Positions 46,932-57,616 of a DNA stretch of 64,000 nt are shown piece after piece; within the stretch, counting starts at the first letter, position 1; every line of letters starts with the position of its first letter. Origin of the DNA: Bolinopsis microptera (Eukaryota; Ctenophora; Tentaculata; Lobata; Bolinopsidae); the NCBI RefSeq assembly GCF_026151205.1, contig NC_087080.1, positions 12,633,837-12,697,836 on the forward strand, in the 5' to 3' direction. The position numbers were made by a program, and so were the translations under genes. The notes under the pieces are model-generated. The model saw nothing but the letters and a program-made list of their open reading frames with translations, did no database searches and had not been told where the DNA came from.

Positions 46932-49210
46932 TACTGGGCGCGGCGGCGCTCAGCCTGTCATTCCGCCGAATTTTTATTGGAACATAATAGCCTAGGTAAG
47001 TTTACAATCTACCAGGACGCGCGCCGAATTGGACTCGTCGACGGTTTCATGGAACAAATATTTTACGAGTATCACCCGTTAACCAAAAATTTCACGCGAC
47101 TTTGGTTTCTATGGTTTTGCAGCAGTAAAAAACGGTTTTACAAAACCCAAATCCCAACCCTAACTCTAACCCGAGCCCTAAACAATCGAATTCATGCTTT
47201 ACTAGCCTAGCTGTCACGTGACCAAAACGGTTTTTGCCCGTTACTCTCCAGCTAGGGAAGCATTTTTACCCTACGTCATGATCGTGATACTTAAAGTTAA
47301 AAACCTGAAGTCTGTCATGTAGTACTTAACCGGATTATTTTTAAGTACCGAAGTCAGAACTTTCTGCTTTCCCTATCATGCAGTTAGGTTTTAAATAAGA
47401 TAAGATTAAGCAATAACTATAAGTATTTAAAGTACGAATATACATATTCAATATTCGTACTTTCATTGCTTGGAAAGTACCATCTTAACGTTTCTCTTGT
47501 TGCATACACTATACAATTACAAGCACCATCTACATTTAATTGTACAAGCACTTTGTATATAGACTTAAAAAACCATGCTCTACCCCACTCAATGTGATAA
47601 TTCTGACCATTTTAATTCTCAAGATGCTGAGAAATTTTGTATCAAGTGCATCAATCGCTATTTGCTACAGCGTAAAAATGGGGTCTGACCTAATTTAAAT
47701 CACTAATAAATAACTCAACAACCTTGAACCTGCCAGAAAAGGGCGTGGTCAATTGCGCAAAACTGCCCACATTCATTATTCATGTCAGTGTTCAGAAAGT
47801 CTGCCCAAGCCTAATTTGTTTCTGAGGGGCCCTTGAGCCGTTCCAGGTCTCAAACTTCGGGGCGGAAGCGAAGACGTTTCTACGGGAATATTCTCCGATC
47901 CATGACTAAAATTGTAATCTATCTAATTCAATGTCGTGAATATTTCTGGAGATCTTATTTGTTATTGACAAGTTAATGAAAAAATTGAGACGCACAGTTT
48001 AGCTGCACTGAGGATCAGGAACTTGCTATAAATGATGATTAAAAATAAAGGTGCTTCTTAATTGACGATGTCAATTCATCGCAGCTCGGCAAGTACGTTA
48101 AATCATGGCGAAATGCGATACTTGGCCTTTATGGAGAAGCATAATTGAGTGCGCGGCGCGGCCTTACCTGGGGACCTCAGGCTCTCATGTTCATAAACGT
48201 ACATATAATTATAAAGATTAGGCGGAATGACAGGCTAAGCGCGGGGGCCGCTTTTATGTTTTACTAATTTGCTCGCCCAAAAATTTCACGTAACTTTGGT
48301 TTTTATGGTTTTGTTGTAGGTTTACAACCTACCAGGACGCGCGCCGAGTTGGACTCGTCGACGGTCCTGTGTAATGGAACAGATATTTTACGAGTATCAC
48401 CCGTTAATGGTTTTGCAGCCGTACGAAACGGTTTTACATAAACCCTAATCCCAACCCTAACAGTAGCCCTAACCCTAACCCTAACCATAACCATTGTTAA
48501 TAATCTGGCCCGGCAAGCGCTACTTCGTTGCACTTGCCAACATTTCGAGAAGAAAACGGCGCGCGCTACTCACTACTTCGAAGAAATTTAGACGAGTAAC
48601 ATCCGTCAAACCATAACCCCGAAGCCATCCAAATCCCTAACCACAACCCTAACCCTAACCCGAGCCTTACCTGGGGACTTCAGGTTAACGGGTGATACTC
48701 GTAAAATATCTGTTCCATATAGTCGACGAGTCCAACTCGGCGCGCGTCCTGGTAGGTTGTAAACCTACAAACCTGAGGCTATTATGTTTATAAACGAATA
48801 GAGATTCGGCGGAATGACAGGCTGAGCGCGGCCTAGTAAGTAAACCCGAGCCCTAAACCATAAAGTTTGTGATAAACAATCGAATTCATGTTTTACTTAT
48901 AGCCTGTCACGTGACCAAAACGGTTTTTTGCCCATAACTATTAACTCTACAGGGAAGCATTTTTACCTTACGTCATGGAGGGTGATTCGGAATCAGCGTC
49001 CAAAAATACACCGATTTAGATCAATTTCATACCCAAAGGGCTTGTCATACGTTGTATGACCCGCCGCGCACGAGTGCGCGGCTCCCCCTGTATCGTCGAA
49101 ACTCCACTATAGCGAAGCGACCGTGGGGGTCACCACGTGATACAACAAAGGGCCTATTCACAAGAATTTTCTTAAAATTTGGGCGAGCGATTTAGTAGGA
49201 GCGGAGCGCG
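46932..49210. repeat. Nested, mutually inverted dispersed repeats with CCCTAA blocks
   Basis: Several blocks recur on both strands: a GGACGCGCGCCGA-TTGGACTCGTCGACGG block (about 47010, 48335 and inverted 48715); a CACGTGACCAAAACGG...TTTTTACC block (about 47215, 48910, and inverted near 45000); (CCCTAA)-like runs (about 47155, 48440-48490, 48640-48660); and an AGCGATTTAGT-GAGCG block at 49180 inverted to about 44875. Copies of the GCTCAGCCTG repeat lie at 46932-46997(+), 48166-48250(-) and 48775-48835(-). No gene seen. Confidence 0.7.
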
Positions 49211-52200
49211 GCCCATTGTTGAGGACGTAGGTAGTAGCTGAGAAGTCAAGTTGGTCCCAAGTGATGCCGTTCATTTGCAATTCATGTGTTAAATATGTGG
49301 ATTAAAATGGTAAATAAACCATGTAAATTTGCAAATATTCTTCGTAACATAAGGTTTCACAAAGATGAATTAGGTGTTAACTTATATGATTAAGATGAAT
49401 TAAGTGATCATTTATATGATTAAGATCTGATAGGAGAGATCTGCAGAGCACTGCAGCCATTGGTCAGAAAGGCCATTTAGTGTTATTAGAATTATTTATA
49501 ACTAAATTATTGGATTAACAGAGTTATTGAATTCGTCAATTAGTGGAACGGTATTTTAACCAGTTTTAGAAACCGGGATTTGTATCAATAACCTGTTGTA
49601 ATAACCTGTTTGTTGCTACCTGGATAACGCGCTATACCGCCTCATCCACAACTCCCCTTCCACGGAACACTCTGGACTACAAAAGGATGGAAGACAAGTT
49701 TATCACGGCCTTTTTCTTCTGCCATCGCTCTTCTTCAGCAACTCCGGCCCGGGGTGGTTTAGTGTGCTGTCTCTCTCTCCCATGTCACTAGTCCATTAAG
49801 AAGGTTGGTAGCCCTTGTTTTAATCATTGACCTTATTGTTTGTATCCTTAAAGATCGTTTTAATTTAGTGAGGTTAGAATTAAGTTCATTGATCCAAAAG
49901 CCTTAGTATATTATGCGACTAAAATACTTATCCTTTCGTCCCCACCAGAAGTCACCAGAACATTGCAATTGGTTCCCGTCACTTCCGTAAATTCCAGCTA
50001 AGCTAGGAAGTTTGTTGCTCGAGGTATTGTTCTATTATTATGTAACCCATTCATTAGATGTTGTTCATTGCAATGTTATTCCCAAATTATTGTTTCACAT
50101 TGTTCGTAATACTAAGGTCATTCCCGATTGGTTATTAATTAGTTCCTAATAGTTTATCATTTCCTAGGTAATATTGTGGGTGAGCCCTATCCTAACCTGC
50201 CTGCTTGTCCCAACCTTAGCACCACCTACCTTATTATCTCGTAAGTCATTGAGCATTAATTGATACGTTCTACATATTTCGTATCTACAGAATACTCTAT
50301 TTAACTTCATCTTGTTTAATTTTATCCTAGTTAGTATATTATTGTCATTAATTAATCTGTCACTTGCTTATAATTTGTCCCTTTTCAGGACAAACCCCTC
50401 CCGCGGATTGTGCCTCGTTCCCAGCCGTTATAAAGAATGTAGGACTAGGAGAGAACGAGGTCAATCACGGTCAGTCACTTATAGATTTAATTTACATTGT
50501 GTATTCAATTATTGGTTATCGTTGTATTTACGTATTGTTTTATTATATGTTGATTTATCCAACCTAACGTGTCATTAGATTCTTAATTAATTATATGTCC
50601 CCTTTACGTTCTCTTACCAATTCCATTTCGCAGTGATCCTAGAAGCTACCAGTACCTGTCCATCGTCCAGAGAGAGAGTCAGCCAGCCCCGTTATAAATA
50701 CACACTGCAGTTCCCATTGATCACCCAGCTACCCAACTGATTTAGGGTAACGGACTTTACCATGAAATGGAACACTTATTTTATGTACTATTGGATTGGT
50801 CTTGCATTATTTTACAATCCATATTCCCTTGTTTTAATTGGTTATCTTCCAGATATAAATTCATCTAAAAGTTCGAAGTTAAAACTCTAGACATAAATTA
50901 ACCTAAAAGTTCGAAGTCCATAGTTATACATAAATTATTGTCATAATCTACACTTGTACACATGGGAGTTTGGGTTTGAACTCTGCCCTGAGTGAGTCTC
51001 AAGCCGGGAGGTATTCCATAATATCGGAACGTGAATTTCCATACTCTAGTTAAAAGGAGCCCATTATACGTAGTTAAATTAATACCATTCCAATTTAATG
51101 AAATATAATACATAAATAATCTCTAGTAGTCATGGGAATTTGGAGCAGTAATTAGGCCGTTAAGTAAAGTTGTCGTGCTGAAACCCGAGTACGCATCTTA
51201 ACACCCATTGATTCACGATGTCAATCCTTCGCATCTCGCCGATCTGTGGTTGCGAGAAGCATTATTGGATGCGCGCGCGCCCCAGTAGTGAGTAGTGTAT
51301 CGCGCTACAACGCGGCCAATTACTAGTAACGCATCGCGCTACAAACGTGCTTTTAACGATACCCCTTCAAAAGCTGTGCTCATTTCATCAGACGTATGCA
51401 TAGCAGTACGGTTTTCACATAGCCATGTGCCTACGCGTACTGCGTGACGCGCTTGTTTCACAAGTCTTTTGCCGCCTACGGCGGTCGCGCGCTACTGCAA
51501 GCGAGAGGGCTCTGGTTAGAGCAAGTACGGTTTGCTGGTTGAAGGGGATACAAAAGGTAAATGCAGGACTGCGACTGCGAGCGGTATAATATTCCTTAAA
51601 GCGGTAATTAAATATAAATAAGAAAACATTTGCGTATTTATTCGTGCTTTCTATGGATCGACTAGAACATTTGTTGGGAATGAGAGCTAAAGACGTTAGT
51701 TGTTATACTTATATTAGTCGTACTTCTTGACACTTGACATGTGTCCAGATAGTACTACATACATGATGCGAATCGGATTTAGATTTAGGTTTAAATTTTA
51801 TCGTAATCGTATGCGATAAAGTGATCCTTGACGGATGCTACTCGTCTAAATTTCTTCGAAGTAGCGCGCGCAAGTGCTACGAAGTAACGCGCGCCGGGCC
51901 AGACCATTAACAATGGTCAAGAGTGATCCTCACTATTAGTATTGCCACACAATACTTACTTAGACTTAGAAATACGACTGCTTGATCTAATTTAAAACTC
52001 ACCCACCTTTACAAAATATTATTGTCACGTGTAATAAGAAATTTTGCCAATTTCCAATGCACTCGATTATTGGTGGTACCTAAGGGTGGTGTCTAACCAA
52101 CAAGTGTAACGTAAATTGGCTGAGAAATAATATAAATAAATGGAGGGATTTTAAGATCGGACTTATTTTATGTCCGAGACACCACGGTAAAGAACTCAAA

Positions 52201-52240
52201 AGAACCCAAAAACACTGTTACTGGTAGTTCATTGTTGATT
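49211..52240. other. Intergenic, no gene assigned
   Basis: Exon-like stretches bounded by weak AG/GT signals occur near 50390-50460 and 50635-50760, but no domain or continuous frame supports a protein. The AAGTAGCGCGCGCAAG repeat reappears at about 51858-51900 next to CCATTAACAATGGTCAA. Confidence 0.4.
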
Positions 52241-52244
52241 TTAG

Positions 52245-52789
52245 TTCACCGTCAGTGACGTCGTGAAACAATTGCAGCTGAAATGTGATCTCGAAAACGA
52301 GGTATGTACTCGAGTAGCAGCAGATAAAAAATGTATTAAAAATCAGGCCAGTCAGATAAGATGGTTCAGATACGATATTTACAGTTACAACTTACAGTTA
52401 CATTATATTCTTATATTGTGTTTAACTTCAATTTTTCTCGTCACCTATATCTGTCTGACAGTTTTATTTTGCATTTTGAAATTATTTGATAGCTGCCATT
52501 GAATTTGCAAAGTTGCAGGTGCTCTAAATCTATTTACCTTTATTTAAATTTTATCTGCTATACTGAAATAGGAAAACAAAAGGAGTTGACCGCACTCCAG
52601 GACCATCAGCCAAATCAGATCCGCGGCAGTGGGACCCAGAGTTCTGTTAAATTCAAGTTAAACGTACTAAACTCAACAATCTGGCAGAACTACTGGGCTG
52701 GCAAGAAGAGCAAGTATTTAAATTTAATACCTTACTCCCCCAGTGTGACCGAAGCACGTGACGTGTTGCTTGGCCGACTAAAATCGTAA
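52245..52789 (+). CDS. Possible two-exon fragment of an unrecognised gene
   Basis: An exon-like stretch 52245-52301 lies between TTTTAG and GTATGT and reads VKQLQLKCDLENE. A second open stretch from about 52583 to the TAA at 52787 reads ELTALQDHQPNQIR and later NYWAGKKSKYLNLIPYS. Joining in phase needs a weak AAAAG acceptor at 52582, because the better TAG acceptor at 52571 gives an early stop. I recognise no family. It could be the 3' end of a gene, a pseudogene or chance. Confidence 0.22.
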
Positions 52790-53055
52790 ATGGAGTATAG
52801 TATAAAATCGTGGTGATGCCTGATGGCGATGCTTACTAGTACTACAGTCGTAATACTAATTGTGTTCTTCCATCATCCGTTTTCCGCCCAAAGTCTCAAC
52901 AACATCACGTCCACCTAGTAATACTAATAAAATCACAGTGCTGGCAAGCACGACCGGTGCATTTATTGTGGGTATACTATGTACCCCCTTTACTATTATA
53001 CCCCCTTTACTATTATACCCCCTTTGGTACACGTTACAAGCCTCTTTCGTGTTTC

Positions 53056-53113
53056 GTGCACGCGAAGCGTGCACTCCAGCCGGAGGAGGCGGCCGAAGGC
53101 CGCCGCCTCCGGC
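53056..53113. repeat. Two adjacent GC-rich hairpins with GAA loops
   Basis: GTGCACGC-GAA-GCGTGCAC (53056-53074, perfect 8-bp stem). Then a 16-bp stem at 53079-53094 and 53098-53113 (GCCGGAGGAGGCGGCC, loop GAA, arms paired at 15 of 16 positions). Both have the same three-base loop and stand out sharply from the A+T-rich flanks. Confidence 0.9.
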
Positions 53114-53460
53114 AGGAGTTTTTCAGGCATTAAGACTCATCGGAAGTCGTTCAGCAGATTTAATTTTAGTTCAAAACATTCTAATTTGATGTCAAAGATG
53201 ACAGGAATAATAAATAGTTATGTTGAGAATTTTAAGAAATTTGCATAAAATACTCGCCAGCACTGTTATACGAAATTCGGTAAAAAACCCAAAATCGCCA
53301 TATTCAGGAGCCTTAATAACCATGTTAAAATCGAGTTAGAGATCTGAAATTTTTCAGAGCGTCTAGACGTTGACCAAATCGACTGCAAAAAAAGTTTCAG
53401 GTCTCAGGATAATCGGGAAATGGGTTTTCTAGAACCCCTGTTTTACGATAGATTGTCGTG

Positions 53461-53509
53461 ATACATACATATATATACATATATATACATATATATATAT
53501 ACATATATT
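53461..53509 (+). repeat. (AT)/(ACAT) microsatellite
   Basis: An alternating ATACATATAT tract of about 49 bp. Noncoding. Confidence 0.9.
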
Positions 53510-54525
53510 CAGGGATAGACGCTTTGCCAGTCAAATGTAGCCTGTTTTTAATTGTCCATAGATTCAAAAGTATAAAAGATACAGCAATTTCCGACCACAG
53601 GTCTTGAAAATAATTGTTTACACTTTAGTTTACATTGTATAAACAAATTATTTGACGTCATGAACACCCCTTGATGACGTCATCAAGTTAACCGTTTTTA
53701 AAACTTGATTTTTGACAAAGTAATAACTTTTAAAAATGATTTTACACCATTAAAAAGTAATTGAATTCAAAATCTGAGGAATTTTGTATCTTAGATAATT
53801 GTTCAAGCATTCTGAAAATCTACCGGAAAGTTTTTCTAGCTTGCTCCTTCATAAAGATATTCGTGATTGAAGTTTGTGCTTTTTTGAAGAATTATTTTAT
53901 AAAAACGTCAATTTTGCGATTTAGTATTCTCTGGTGTTGGGCCATGCCTTGGGTTGTGGAGCTCAGTTCTGCTTCCTATAGGTATAAATTGTGCATTAGG
54001 CTAGTTTTAAAGTTGAAAATCGAAAAGTTGCACACGTGGGGACACGCCCAAATTGATAGAAAATTGCTAAAATCACTGAAAATTGCTGTTTTCGTCATTT
54101 TCTGTCAACTTTAGAGTGCCGTTGTGATTACAGTTCTTCTTGAAATACTTTGAAACTTTGCATGCTTATCAAGCTATATATAAAACAATTACACGCAAAA
54201 ATTTACGGCGATTCAATATTGGATGCGCACGCAACGTCCGCTTAAAGTTTGCACGTGCGAAAAGTGAGAATTTTGCTCATTCGTGATTTCCAACAAATTC
54301 TGCTTTTTAATGTCATTATATATGAATTTAATGCCAACTTGAATGAGTATAAAGTGGCATATTCAGTCAGTGATCGACCGATATGCTTACCTAAACACAA
54401 GGAAATGTTTTTAAAGGAAAAATTTCTAAATCGTGGAAACTTCCTCCTTATTAATATTAATGAAGATATCAGTTTATATTTCGACGTTATAAAGTACCCT
54501 GACATTATAATCAAAAAGAGATGAT

Positions 54526-54608
54526 ATTTTACCAAAACCCATAATCATGGGTAGAGTGGACCACTGGCAGCGGTCCACTCTACCCATGATTATGGGTTTT
54601 GGTAAAAT
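54526..54608. repeat. Perfect 37-bp inverted repeat with 9-nt loop
   Basis: Left arm 54526-54562 (starts ATTTTACCAAAACCCATAAT), loop ACTGGCAGC, right arm 54572-54608 (ends TTATGGGTTTTGGTAAAAT). There are no mismatches. A transcript would form a small-RNA-precursor-like hairpin, but perfect pairing equally fits a young foldback element. Confidence 0.9.
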
Positions 54609-57600
54609 TATGAAATATGAAAAGCGTGAAACAATCAAAAAATAAAGTATGTAAATTATATAATTGTCTATCAAATACAGATAACGTCCGTAAGATACTC
54701 CTTCATATACTGATCAGTGTCCGAGAGACATGATTACCGGCATGTCCTCTAAAATCACCTAATTTGTTACATTTTAGGGAGGGGCGCTAAAAAGGGAAGG
54801 GGTGCATTTTCGGCGGGGGGCGCCAACAGGCAAGGTTACGCCACTGCATTATAGTCGAATATATGACATATAACAGTCAGTTTGTAGATGTACAGTATAA
54901 CTCATGAGTCATGAGTGTATTCGAATGTACGCGTCTCAATTTATATACCGTGTCCTTAGTAATTGTTTTACTTGCCATCTGTTGTCTCTGCTGGAGAGAA
55001 AGGGACCACCTTTGTTTTGATAGCTCACAGTTTTAATTACTTGGGAATACAATCCTGAAATTCAGCAAACTACTCAATACATATATGAGTACCCAAAACC
55101 CTATTTTTGGTATATCCAATAAATAAATAATATCCGGTCCCAGATGTATAAAATACTTTAAACTGGACCATTCTAATGCTTGTAGCGGGGGAGAGAGGCT
55201 CTGAATGTATTATATTATATTATATATATATACAATTCCTTTTACTATTATTTGCATTATTCCCTAACTATACTGTCCTTTCTTTTTTTGCTCTTTCTTT
55301 TATTACCAGTCTACACATATAATTTATAATTGTAATTGTATACTTTATAAACATCTTCAGGATACCGCTTCGTAAAGGGAGGGTATAGAAAATAAGAGGC
55401 GACGTTCTTTTGACCCTTAATTTCGCTGTTTCCTTTCTGCACAGTTTTTAATTTTATATATATAATCCCACCCCACAATCCACATGACATTCATTCAACC
55501 CGATTTTGTTTGTTAAGTGATATTTCGTCTTTGATGTTGTCTGGTTTTTTTTTGGGAGAAACTAATGCCAATGGCCGCGCGTTGATCAAAAATGTCACGT
55601 GACCTATAACTTTACTCAAGAACTATAGATCTACATTCTACATGACACGTACCAGGGTTAGTTGTATGCTCTGGCAAAGTTCCAGCACACAGCTTAATGC
55701 CTATTATCAAGTTTCTTGGACCAGTTCCAAAACCTGTCTTTAAGGTTACACTAATTGTCCGGTACATTTTTTCGTAGCGAATGCCCAGTCTAGTTTGATA
55801 TGAGCTGACGTGTATCGTCGTCTACTTTGATGAACTCTAGTTCAGGAGACAATATCGACTCCACTATTTTTGCTTTCCCAGGGCCCAGCTAAACTCGACG
55901 CCATTCTTCACTCAGCGTTCGGATTGAGGAACTACTTAACAAATAAAACACCAACTTCAACGGTCAAAGTACATTAGTTTTATTTATTTAGTAATATCGG
56001 TAATATTTTTTAAAATTTTTTTTCTTTTGATATAGAGGTACTAGCAGTTGCCACATAAATTAGGTCCAGGATCATTATATTACATAACGCCGGACTTCTA
56101 GGCATGGTGGTTGGTTGTGGGACACACTCAAATAAGTAAGGTTGAGAGACCTCAAATATCCCTAAACTTAAAGAGATATCAACAGAGTGTGAGCCTGATT
56201 AACCTGTGAATAGAGTTTGCCCGGCCTTGAGTATGGCAGACAGTATTTTTTGAGTAATATACGTCTCTTACTTCTCCAATTCCATTTTCCATACAGATCC
56301 CAAATAATGAGAATGAAAGGTAAATCTTAAACCGAATTATATAGTTTTATATATAGCTACATTAGCAGTTGACCCATCGTTTCATGTGATCATGTTCAGC
56401 TCCTGACCCACTTATCAGAACATTCCCCCGCTCTGGGGTACATAGTCATGTGTTGTTATAATTGTGTGCAGAAGCTTCATGTGCGGGCTCTTGTCTAGGC
56501 TTTATCTTTGAACCTTTCAAGAGTTAAGAGAGAAGAGTTATACTGACTCAATATACGATACATTATATAAGATAAACCTGCAAACGAATCCCAGATTAAA
56601 CCGATACCAAACATAAAACATGTGTGAACTGTGACGTTGCTCCGTGCTCACTGCACGTATCTGATTATACTTTGTTTACGTCATATCTTTTATCTCCTGC
56701 GAATTGGAACATTTCACAAGGATACTATTTCAGTGCTCTCTAATTTGTAATAGTCTATATATAGGAAGAAGAGTTCCTCACTCTCTGACGACAACTTTTC
56801 TTCTGTACAGTTTCCAGGGTACCGTCCTTTTGTGTTATATTACATTGTACCTGTTCACTAATCTTCCTTCGCGTTTAAAACTTCCTTTGTGTTAATTCAC
56901 ATTTCACATGTGTGCTATGGTTTAAACTCTTGTTTGATCTTGTGAGGTCTTTTATTGTCTGTTATATATTCAGTTTTCTAATTACCACCTGTTGAAGCTG
57001 TTCCTACATTTTAGTGATATTCCAGTTACTTTTATCTTGCTTTATATTTGGTCTGTACTACTACTACTACTATTGTAAAATATGTGTAGTTTTAAAGGTT
57101 TTACTGTAATTATGAACCACTATAATTACTGTAATAGGTAGGAACAAACCAGGCTGCTTAACTTCGGGTTGTGACAAATTGCAAATTAGATTTCCGTCAC
57201 TTCTTTGTCAGCTGGCCAACACTCAGCTCATCAAATGGCTGTACTCTGATTCCTCTCTAATTCCTCTCCCAGTCATCAAGTTTCAAATACGCAGAGTGTT
57301 ATGTAAGTATGTAGCAGATAAGATTCCAGCATACTGTAATACTGTACCACACGTCCGCACGACTCGGTTTTTAAACACGTGCACCGACCTCATGAAGATT
57401 TATCATTTTTGCAGCTTTGATAATCTCGTAATTTTTGTTTCTTTGCAGTTTTTGAAGGTAGTTTATAGGTTAGTCTCCATCTTATTTCCTAGTTTTGTTA
57501 ATAAGTTAACGCCGTTATCATCACTGGGCCTCGACTAGTTACTGTATACAGTAACTAATATACATATTAGTATGTACAACTTGTATAAAAACTGTTTTAC
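54609..57600. other. Intergenic, upstream of the K2P gene
   Basis: A+T-rich with short simple repeats (about 55195-55235). No recognisable coding domain. The open frame at 57179-57538 has no known features and could at most be 5' UTR. TTTTACTAG/GAGCTG at 57605 could be the acceptor of a first coding exon. Confidence 0.4.
57536..57557. repeat. Perfect 22-bp palindrome upstream of the K2P start
   Basis: TAGTTACTGTA followed by TACAGTAACTA, 60 bp before the K2P ATG. It could be a dimer binding site or a chance AT-rich palindrome. Confidence 0.6.
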
Positions 57601-57616
57601 TAGGAGCTGATTAATA

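Noticed and set aside
57179..57538. 119-codon plus-strand frame upstream of the K2P gene
   Set aside because: No recognisable domain, not joined in frame to the K2P start; at most 5' UTR.
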